Assembly (NCBI GenBank): GCA_000469685.2
Contig: LS997565.1
Span: forward strand, 48,480,336 to 48,544,335
DNA from: Haemonchus contortus
Lineage: Eukaryota > Nematoda > Chromadorea > Rhabditida > Trichostrongylidae
DNA length: 64,000 nt
Reading direction: 5' to 3'
This document shows positions 50,901 to 61,300 of this stretch, piece after piece. The notes under the pieces were generated by a model, which made no database searches, was not told the DNA's origin, and saw nothing but the letters and a program-made list of their open reading frames with translations. The stretch's first letter is position 1, and each line of letters starts with the position of its first letter. Made by a program: the position numbers and the translations under genes.

Positions 50901-53900
50901 AAAAGTTGATGTTTGACAGCAAGTTTGAAGTTTCATCGTGAAAACACGCCTGAGCGATTTCGCGACTAATTTCTTCAATCTTCGCCTTGAAATCTTCAGC
51001 TGAAATGTCGTTATTGGTCCATTGTGGATGGTTCACACCAGTCTCAGCAGAAAGTGAAGTTGCTGCAGCAATGACTTCGGGAGGTAAAGTGGAATTCTGA
51101 AATAGCACATCATCAGCGTTAAAACTGAAAGGGCACAATTGGCATACTTTGTTCGCTTCAGACTCGGTATAGCTTTGAGAACCAGCCTCAGCGTCATCCA
51201 CGAAATTTTCAGGTAAAGGCGGCGTTTGAGGCGAAGTGGTATGGATAGTTCTCTGTAAATAACAAGCTGAGCGAAATTTCTCCATTTTCAGCAGCGGGAC
51301 AAATAATCCTTTCCCAATCCCAGTGCTAAAATATGTCCTACGGCATTCGAAAACGTATCAGGACGCATTTAGAAATACAGTCGTCGCAGAAGCGCAATAG
51401 GACTGCTGACACCTTTCACTATGATGACAGTAGAACAGGGAGTAAATGAACTATAAGCATAATCCCGGGCAGTAGGCATGAAGTGAGGCTGGCGATCTAA
51501 GATCAGGCTTGTTCAACTGATCGTTGCAAAACTTACCGTTGGTGAAGTGACGCTCGCTGATACCGCTGCTGTGGCAGAATGAGGCGCCACTGTTGGAGCT
51601 GGTGCGCGAATCCGAGCTGACGTTAGCCTTGAGGGAGACCGAATGCCGCCTTGGTGTGACGACGAGTCGGCATCCGGATGAAGGGAGGTAGGCGGCATAC
51701 CCTGCATGCGGAGCGGTGACGGGGCTCCTCCACTACCGGGACCAACAGCGACACCGTCAGAGAAGTGCACCTGAACAAAAGATTAAAATGATCTCTCATC
51801 ACGAAATCCACGCGAGCTTGCTCATAGGTGCACTAGAGTGTTTTCCAGAGCTATTCAAGAGTGCAGCGGTAGTAACAATAGTTGAGAGAAGTCAATAGCA
51901 GAACAGAAAATGTGCGAACCAGTCGCTAAAAATCGAAACAAACCTGTTTTCGAGGAGATATCGGCACTGTGCGAGTGCCATGTAGAGGTGTGTTTAAAGG
52001 AATGCGGGGAGTAGCTTGTGGAGAATGCGTTGGAGATGTCTCTTCACCCGACACGCCACTTGTGCTTTCTTTTTTAACGCGTCCTGTCACACTTCCTCCT
52101 GCTAGGAAACATTGACTAATTAAAAACGACATAAAGAGATACAATCACACGTGAAAATGGAATGTTCCTCACCTCTCCCTCGAACAATTGGTCTCGTTCC
52201 ACGGCTGGATACTAGAAGCGGAGCAGGAGCATTAGCAAGTGCAGCTTGACTAGGATCTGCAGGCGAAAAAGCGACGCGAGAACCGGCACCCGACTGCACC
52301 AGGACGACACGGTGGGATGTCTCGGGTCCTTGATGAAATGACCTGCAAAATTCAGCAGAGATAGAGGCAGAATCTGTTTCTGAAGAGTAAACCTGCACAC
52401 ATACAAACCTGTGCGGTGGAGGATCTACTTGTCGTTGTACTGGTGGTGCCGCTACCATAGCTGGCGACTGTCGTTGATTTGGCTGCTGTGTGGATACATG
52501 TGGCGCATTGCCGATAACGCGCGGGCTAAAGAACCACTATTGTCGCATAAAGCAGTTGCACAAAAAAAGAAACTGCGCCGTGCACAGTCATATGATTAGC
52601 AAAAATGATGGTCAATTGATACTGCAAAACTGCCTAATGTTCGAATAATAGTAATTTTATGAAAAGAGCGAACCCAGAAAGTCGCATTTGAGTAGGAGTA
52701 GTGACAATACGCGGCATAGTTCGTTTCTGTACTATCGAAGGGCTCGATATTGGAGCTGTAGTCATGACCCTCCGAGCCACTGGTGCGCCGTTATAGCCAG
52801 CAACAAAGAAGTGTGGTTGCTGATGCTGCTGAGTATGAGGCAAACTGCGATCCGGAGCCACTAAAACACTGATAGCAGCTAGTGTCTCAAATTTGAGGAG
52901 AAATAGAACCAGCTCATACCTTGGACTCCTCGATATCCGGATGAAGCTTGAATTGTAGTTCGGGCAGGACGTGCAAGGTAACCGCTCTGGCTTTCAGAAG
53001 CGCGGTAAACACCGCCGTCACGAACCGCAGCAGGAGATCTAAATCACTACATTCTCCCTAAGGTCGACAGCCTCAAAAATTTACTTGCCTAAATCAAATA
53101 TTTGAGACACCCTAGAAATGGCTTTGCTTCTTTGCGAGCTTCAACTTTAGTCCTCGGTTCTGAGAACATAACTTATCTTTAACATGGGGCAAAAACTTGT
53201 TTGCAAGGCTCATTGCACCGGACACTTTCTAATCACTGCAATAGATGGAATGGAAAACAGCGACAGAGAGAAAATATACTAGTTCTAGTGGACGAATGAC
53301 TTAAACGATTCGTTGTGACTAGAATCCGCGAGGAATATTCGAGATTCATCTTCTTTTCCTTCGACCGCGATATGAATTCTAATTAAAAAGACGAAGCGGA
53401 TACCCGGGAATATCGAGTAATAAACCAGAAACAAAAACTAGACGGCACTTTGCAAAAAATTACAAATTGTCTGAATAAATTGCGGACATAAAATGAAAGA
53501 AGAGATGCATTTTGATACTGTCCAGTAGCATTTTGTTGCAACATTTCCTCTATCATTTCTGCGGTTAGACAAAAACCGTCAAAGAATATGTACATGTGTC
53601 ATAGAATTCCGAAAAAGTCTCATCCTTGTTTGCAGCGCTACTCTCTTTGCTGCACTCACTTCACGTCCTTATCGGCTGACTAGACTATCGATAGAAAAAA
53701 ATCGCACTTGAGTCAATGCAAGATAAATGCTATATTCAGTCACTACTGAGACCCCGACTACCCCCTTCCCATGTATCACTTTTTTCAAAACGCTAATGGC
53801 GGAATCCAGAGCGGCTTCCTATTTTCTAATGAATGTGACGCTCGTAGCCAATATTTTTCCACGATAACCAACTTCTCCGAGGGTTATTTAGTAACGCAAA

Positions 53901-55357
53901 CAGCATGATATTGATCAGCAGAGTGTGAATAACATCGATTATTAATTTTAGCAGTAAACAAGCAATACAGTAGCCGACCTATTGATAATGTTCGGTTCCC
54001 TTTGTTCGTACCCCAGATGTGTTGGAGGTATTCGACTAGAAGCAATGTGTTGTTCGGATGGCACTTCGAGATCATCAGATACAATTCCAACTGAAATTAC
54101 AAACAATTTTGCAAAAATATTTCACATCTGCTTGAATTTCAACTTCAACGTGTCAAATGTCGTCAAGTCAAGTTCTGACATGTATAAACGCGTGTATTGA
54201 TGTCGCTGCCAAGCGTCTTCACCTCTAGGGCAAGAACAAAACACGAAAATACAAGAACAGAAAATCCCAACACAAAATTTTCGCTTTTATTAAAAAGCTG
54301 AAACTCTATCGATATAAATTTCGCACTTAATACATTACAGATAAAGACGATTCTACTCCTCTAACGTTTTGATACGACAAACCAGAAAAAAATCCCGAAA
54401 AATTCTGGTCCAGTTTAGCTTAAACGCGATATAAGACTTTACTACTTACGCTCAGCCAGCCCAGGAAGCACAGGGAATGCTTCGGATGGCTCCACTTTGT
54501 TGGCAAGTTTCGATTCACATGGAGCAGCGTAATCGTGGTCCTAAACAAAACGCCATCACACTCAAATTATATGATTACAGCATCACACATGAAACTAGGA
54601 AATTAAAAATGGACCGTTCCTCACGGATAGTGTGTTTAGTTGCACAGAATACAATATTAGAGCTGTGTCTTCGGGTGTTTTACGAGATGGCGGTAACGAG
54701 CCCACAATCCTGTTACTTTATATGGCTTCACGAAATTCGTCACACTTCTTAGGCTTGTCAATATAACAGTTCGAAGCGCTTCCACATAAGCGCATTAAGA
54801 ATGGCATGTCCATGCATGTGTTTAGGGCCGACCACGTTAGGCTCAATATTTGATGGTCCAATCCACTCAACAGAAAATAGGAAAAACTATTCTACTTACT
54901 CCTTTGAGTATTCTCTCCTCACTATTCCAACTGTGTTGAGCACCATCTTCCTCATCCGTAACATCATCGTCGGAATCAGCAATAACATATCTTTTCACTG
55001 GTGTAGATTGAGTGTTCGAAGCTGCTTCGCTGTTAATACCAGAGCTCTCTGTTACACTTTGCTCTTCTTCATTTTCCTGCGGATGTACAGGTTCGGAACT
55101 TCCACGCTCCACTTCAGAAGACGGTTCACCTTCGGGTCTAGGCTCGACTGCAACAAACCAAAAATAAGTGAGAAGCCGAAAAAGTCCAATAAAGCTGTGC
55201 AATGCCTTGGGCGAAAAGAAAATGCATTGCTCTTACAAATTGGTCGCTAACATTGCAGAAAGAAAGTATACTCACTTGGCAGAGATTCAGAAGACGGTTG
55301 ATTTAATGAAATCGTTGAGGGATCTTCTGCAGGCGACCCTTCACATACGTCGGACAT
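44994..55357 (-). CDS. set-26: PHD- and SET-domain chromatin protein (SET-9/SET-26, MLL5 family)
   Basis: I assembled 37 exons from ATG at 55355-55357 to TGA at 44994-44996: 5,460 bases, 1,819 residues, every junction in phase. The N-terminal ~785 residues are low-complexity, with acidic stretches (ADSDDDVTDEED). A PHD finger at about 797-845 follows (exons 49927-50012 and 49701-49827), with CLC...CEQC, VWQHMKC and CEYC. Met809 and Trp818 match the H3K4me3-reading positions of MLL5. A basic coiled stretch is followed by SET at about 945-1085 (exons 49148-49337, 48885-49083, 48706-48802, 48482-48607), with IMEYVGHV and a C-terminal CACGEDPNC. The catalytic NHSC motif is replaced by RRCC (residues 1025-1028), so enzyme activity is doubtful; the family is known mainly as H3K4me3 readers. 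The long C-terminal part is Lys/Glu-, Ser- and Pro-rich and ends in two polyproline runs. One intron is GC-AG. Confidence 0.88.
50894..50949 (-). other. GC-AG intron of the SET gene
   Basis: The exon ending at 50950 reads CAG, and the intron begins GCGTGT and ends CTTCAG before the exon at 50893. Reading phase is kept only with this GC donor. The nearby GT two bases inside would shift the frame and hit stops within about 25 codons. The intron is 56 bases. Confidence 0.75.
53039..54011 (-). other. Long intron of the SET gene
   Basis: This 973-base intron separates the exons 54012-54090 and 52920-53038. I see no exon or recognisable repeat in it. Open frames on either strand are short. Confidence 0.6.
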
Positions 55358-58304
55358 TTTTATAGCTTCTATGAACTTTGACACAGACCACGCTCAGCTT
55401 ACACAATAAGGGCACATGAATCCTATAACAGAATGAAATTTCATATAGGTTCTCATTACACGATAAGCTCAACTTGCTGGAAAAATAGGAAGAAAAGCAG
55501 AAAATGAACAAATACAAAGAAAAGCTGAGAATAGTTATCCACAGCGTCAATCAACGATGACTGCAAAAAAAAGTGACAGTAGAAACACTTCGGGAGTAAT
55601 AACTTATCATGCCGGACTTCAATTATTATCGACAAAATTCATAATCCCACCCAGACATGGCTATACACAAACAACCTCTACAGTAAAAAAACGAACAAAA
55701 AGATGCTCGCTACATTGACCAGATTAACACTCGTTCGAATTTTAAAGGTAACCTCAGAAGGTTTCAGAGAGGCTGTTGATGTTCGTGGAGGGAACACATG
55801 TGGGAAGAGTGGACGCACGCCACGCATTGCTGCGCGTTGCGGTCGCATCAATTGGCTCAAAGCCAGTTAGCCAAAACACGCCACACGTACGAAGGTACAA
55901 GTGCATTGGCGCTGTGCCAAAGTGTACGACCATATCGGCCCTTTAAAAACGACGATGGAGCGCGCTTATTGCGGAATTTTGAATATACTTGTATTGTGTT
56001 TATAGGGTAGTTTACTCGGTTATCGTAAATAATATTGGGCTCTCCCGCTCATGCACTTATGTGCCATTTCTTTGTTATAATTATCAGCGGATTAGAACCA
56101 TGTAAGAGTTACTTCCTGCATTCTCTTTATTACTCTGACATTGTTAACTTTGCTATTTGAAATGCATTATTTTTCTATTGATCTCTTTCATTACAGAAGC
56201 TTAGCAAAACGTATTTTTTGCTGCGTTTTCGCTCGAATGCAACAAAAAAAATCTTCTATACCGTTATGAAACTCAGTCCCTACTGAAATTTGGTTACTGT
56301 TATCGGTGATGCAAGGTTAGAGTGTTCAAAGTACAGTGTTCAAAGTACCGTATGCTGTGTGCCACGGAGGTCGAGTCAGGATGGGACTAACTTTTACTAG
56401 GAGAGGTATAATTGTAAGTAAGATTCGCTTCCCTTATTCCCTGATCCACAAAGGATCAGAGGATTCAGGTTTTCAGGGCGACTGAGAATATATTGAAATG
56501 GAAAGGCATGGGCTTAAAAAGAATAGAATCTACACAGTGGTGAATGGAATACATTGTTTGTTTTTATCTCTTTTTCCTCTTCTTCTACCTAGCATTAGCT
56601 GCGAGGTCCGCTGACATTCAATGTTTATTTCCAGTGAAAGTAACTCCAGTAGTCCAGTACTTTTGGTCAGCTACCATTGCATTAACTAAGGGTGTAATCG
56701 TATTTTTTAAGGGAAAATGCCCTTTCAGGCTAGTGAACCAGAGGCAGAAACGGAGTACAATCCGATCATGTTCTTCACTTCTCAATTATAAGGTTTTTCT
56801 GACCCAGCTGAATTCGATCACTAACAAACGATATTTGCGTGATGATCACAGCCTCTGCCCATAAGCATTATAAATTGATGGAATAAGGACAGACACGGTA
56901 TACTGAATATGCTTCCGTTTTATGGAAACAAATAGTGTTAACATTAGCTGTTTTGCCTCATTCCCTTTTCTAGTCTTCTAATGGGAAGCGGTTCCTAAAT
57001 TCCTATAAGTTGGACTACTAGGTCACTCCAAACTGCAGTAATGGTTGAAAGGTATCATAAGTACTTACTTCATGGTTCACTGAGCACTTCAGTACTCCCC
57101 GCTCATTGGTGAACACTGTCTTACTCACAGTTTCCATTTTCTTCTTTAATAAGTCATTTACTTTCGTTACAAGTGATTCACTTTTTTGTGAATATGTCTC
57201 AACCGCTAACTGCCAGTTTTCTCATCACATTATTCCTCTTTAGTTCTCATTATTTTCGCTTGAATCACGGCGGTTTTGAATCTTCTATGTTCTCGCCCGA
57301 TTCCCTTTTTCATGAACTTTCTCTTGCATTTCTCTTTGAGTCCTCCTTTCTGGTCCTCGTCTTTTCTCTGTCATTCTTTCTCACTAATCTTTATCTCGTC
57401 CTCATTTTTTTGTATAACAAAGGCGTTCCCTCTTGAAGACGATGTGCTGTTTGGTAGGATAGGAAGGGAGGAAAGTCCCTATCTTCAAAATAATTAAGGG
57501 CCTCAAGTCTGACTGATCTTCATCTCGTCCTCAATTCTTTTGTATAGCAGATGTGTCGTTCCCTGTTTAGGACTCATTGCTATTTGGTAGGACAAGGAGG
57601 GAGGAAATTACTTGTTGTGGTTTTTTCTATGATTCTAGAACTAGCCTCTTATCACTGTTCAAACTGCCTTTTCTCTGTGGTTTCCAGAGCAACGGTGGAC
57701 TCTATTGCATCACACCCTACATGTCGTCTCCTCACTGGGGTGTGTTGCCGTAGGCTTTTGATCATTTTGGAGATAAGGTCTTTTGGATAGACCAGAACGT
57801 GATAGCTGAATAGACTTGAAGATGTGATACTTGAAGAACACCAAGTTGACCAGATCTTCATGTTTTGAACCTTTTGTGAGAAGTATGAAGAAATTGTGCA
57901 GGCTTCTTTGAGATGGTCCTTCAATGGTTTAAAGGCATGCTACAACCGTACTCGTCGTCACATCCCTTGGCAGATTTGACCCGGCTGGTCGTCATTTCCT
58001 GTCAGCTATCGTTTCTGATCTCGAACTCTGAGGCGTTCACCCACTCCACCGATTTTTTCATCCCTCTGTTTTCTTGCGGAGCTTATGCTGTTGAGGGAGC
58101 ACATAGGATTCCTAGAGATATTCATATAAAGCCCTCATCTCACTAGCTTACATGCCTACATTGCATATCTACATTACTACAGTACGCTGATACATCACTA
58201 ACGCACCACTAGGTTGCATTTGTCTAATTTTCGCATTTATTTGCGGACTCTGAGTTGCAAGAACTGGCGAATTCGTTTGTTCTACACAGAATACGTCTGA
58301 TTTA
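55358..58304. other. Intergenic region between divergent SET and NOL10 genes
   Basis: About 2.95 kb separates the two start codons, so both promoters should lie here. A GC-richer block at about 55790-55960 sits just upstream of the SET gene and may be its promoter or 5' UTR. A diverged tandem duplication lies at 57395-57607. Several plus-strand frames (for example 56544-56864 and 57173-57436) are hydrophobic T-rich frames with no splice or family support. Confidence 0.45.
57395..57607. repeat. Tandem duplication, about 129-base period
   Basis: The segment beginning CTCGTCCTCATTTTTTTGTA at 57395 recurs at 57524 as CTCGTCCTCAATTCTTTTGT. Both copies continue through GTTCCCT and end in TTTGGTAGGA followed by AGGGAGGAAA. 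The copies differ at many sites, so the duplication is old. Confidence 0.7.
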
Positions 58305-58310
58305 GGGCCC
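58300..58310 (+). promoter_or_regulatory. Likely trans-splice acceptor of the NOL10 gene
   Basis: GATTTAG ends six bases before the ATG at 58311. A strong acceptor this close to the start codon with no upstream exon visible suggests spliced-leader addition, as is usual in clade V nematodes. Confidence 0.45.
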
Positions 58311-61300
58311 ATGCAAGTTGCTTCTATCAATGATGTGAAGATTTACAACTTGAGTGCCGGGAAAAGCATACCGGAAGTAAGTTCGAGTCTTAATGCTCTT
58401 CCGTTTACTGTCATTTCAAGTACCACACTCAATAATACTAAAGTCTAGCATTTCAGTGGATGAGCTCGGAGGCAAGGCGAAGAGCGGAACGAAAAAGCAT
58501 AGGTAACTTTCTATCGTATGAAAACATTCCCTTTCAAATAACAGTTCAACTGCCAGTAGGAGGTAGCTCCGTTTATAACTACTGTAGATGGGGTCCTTCA
58601 TCACAAGAATCACCGACAACTTGTGATGCTCTGCTGGTTGGTTCGCTTTGTAAAATCCTGTTTTGGCCGTAGCGTGCCTTTTCCGCTCACCAGGAAGGTG
58701 CTCGGATGCGGGTATACTGTTGTGATCTTACCCCAGACAGTTAGTCTCTAGGCGATATACTATCCCTCGTATAACCAAAACCTTATGCCGCCTTATTCAA
58801 CTTCAAGAAAATGCTAACCTCAGCTTCTGGTTCTCCGCTGAAGACATTGTTTTGCGAATATTTTAGCCACCACCAATCCCTCTACAAAACTTATATTGTT
58901 GGTAACTAGTCAGCACTTTATAGTTTGTTTGATGAATGACGGTTTTTCTTCAGATGTGAGAAGACGTATTCAGCTGATCCAGGACTTTGAAATGCCTGAT
59001 GTCAGTCATACCGTCAATGTTTCGCGCGACGGAAGATATGTATTTGCAACTGGTGAGAATTACTCTCGCCAATGCCTTTCTACGATGTAATTGGTTCAGT
59101 GGGTAACTCTCTTGCTTGTCGCTATACTTGGGCGTCAATTATACTTTCCATTGATCTGACATATCGTAATGGTTTTCTGTCCGAAACAAGCCTCCGTGTA
59201 AACAAGCAAAAGAGTTTGTCTCCACATCTTTTTTAAGTAAACGAAGTTCGCCTGCATTCTGAGTCCTATTCCTTTCCTTAAGGCACTTACAAGTCGTGGT
59301 TGAAGTGTTACGATCTCGAGAACCTCGCACTGAAATTTCAACGAGGACTTGATGCCGCCGTTATCAAGATGATTCCACTGAGCGACGACTATTCTAAAGT
59401 ACGGTATTTAGTTTGAAATATGCTATAATCCTCGTATCTATCTTGGTTTCAGTTAGTTCTTTTGCAAGAGGATCGGTTCCTCGAAATGCATGCTGCGTTT
59501 GGAAGGTATTTTCGTATGCGTATGCCACGGTTCGGTAGAGATATGGCGTTTTCAATTGAGCGAAGTGATCTTTTTCTTGTTGGTGCAAGGTATAGCTGTG
59601 TTTCTTGACATAATCTTCGCCATTACTCTTCGCAATTTGTTTCTAGTTCCGAAGTCTACCGATTGAATTTGGAATTGGGAGAGTGGCTAGCCCCTCTTCA
59701 GACGAATGGATCAGCTTTGAATTGTTGCCAATTTGCAGACGCACATCAATTGTTCGTATGCGGTTAGCAGTTTTTCTGCTCATGAAGTCTGCTTTTAAAT
59801 TATATACATTTGCCGTCCATTTGTTTAGGTACTACCGATGGTCAAGTAGAGGCATGGGATCATCGCGACAGATCAAGAGTAGGAATTCTAGATTGTCTAC
59901 CATATGTGCCCGAGGAAGTCAAGTCCGTGTTAAGAATTAGTTGTACAGTTTACTTGTAATAGTTTTTTTCGTGATTTTCCAGAGGAAAGTCGGAAATCAC
60001 GTCACTAAAGTTTCGAGATGCTTTACGTCTGGGCGTCGGTACGAGCACAGGCCAGGTAGGCTCGAAAAATATTGTTCCCTTCATTTTCAATCCCTCGGAA
60101 TCAAGAAATGAACCATCTGGCATTATTTAGGCGAAAATAGTTAATAAATCCTACTACTTCCATTTGTATGGTAGTATGACATTAATATTTTGTATTTTTT
60201 GTCAGGTGATGCTGTATGATATTCGATCGAGAAAACCGCTGATAGTAAAAGACCATATGAATGACTTTACTATCAAGAAGATTGATTTTGCTCCAAGGTA
60301 AGCGAATCCTTCCCCTTCTGCTTCCTATCGTTCCTTTTTTCCGTTGTTTCTTTCTTCCTTTCTCTACTCCTTTGATGCGTCAAATTTTGCCCGAAACCTG
60401 TGGAATAATGTGAACTAGTATGGGAACTAGCTGCCATTCCTTCTACGATACACTAGTCGTAATTAGCATTTGTTAAAATGGCTTTTGCTTCGGTTACTTT
60501 TATGTGTTCAAGAGAAACCGATAGCCTTGTTCTGAGTATGGACGGTCGAGTTTTGAAAATGTGGAATGAAATGGATGGAAAACCGTTTGCTGCCATCGAA
60601 ACTGAGCACGCTTTAAATGATTTCTGCCGATATCCTGACTCAGGTGACGCTTCTTTTGCTCGAAGGGTTTCGAGAACTTGTAACTAGCCTTCTCTCAAGC
60701 TTGTATTGTTGTAAATGACTTGTTGTAGGTCTAATATTCATGGCGAATGAAGCTCCTCGTATGCTACAGTTCTTTATTCCCTCCATTGGTACAGCTCCGA
60801 AGTGGTGCTCGTACCTTGAAGCATTGACGGAGGAATTGGAGGAAACCCAATCAGCTGCTGGTGTGTTTGCTTAGTGGGTGAAAATCTGGAATTTAGTATT
60901 TTTTCCAAATTTACTCTTTAGTGTACGACGATTACAAATTTGTAACGAAAGAGGAGTTGGAGCAGCTGAGCTTGTCCCACCTTATTGGGAGCTCGGTGTT
61001 GAGGGCGTATATGCATGGGTACTTTTTGGATCGAAGGCTCTATGATAAAGCTCAACTTATTACTCAGCCGTTTGCCTATGAAAAATATAAGAACCGTAAA
61101 GTAAGTTTTCTATTTCAGTGGTAATCAAGTGCTACTTGAGCACTTGCTTACCAGGAAGCTTACTAGTAATGACATATTTCAAAAATTTGTTTGAAGGTCC
61201 AAGATATCATGCATCAAGAGCGTGAAAATCGGGTTATCAAGAGCAAATCGGAAGTTGACCAGCCTAAGGTGAGCAAAAGCTATTTTCACAGTTCTGCGCA

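Noticed and set aside
54801..55250. Long plus-strand frame of 149 codons
   Set aside because: It lies antisense to the second coding exon of the SET-26-like gene and its flanks; the codon pattern follows from the minus-strand gene.
59923..59935. Alternative NOL10 donor at 59927 (GTGTTA)
   Set aside because: Only the donor at 59923 leaves the two bases needed to keep phase with the next exon (K-G-K-S-E-I-T).
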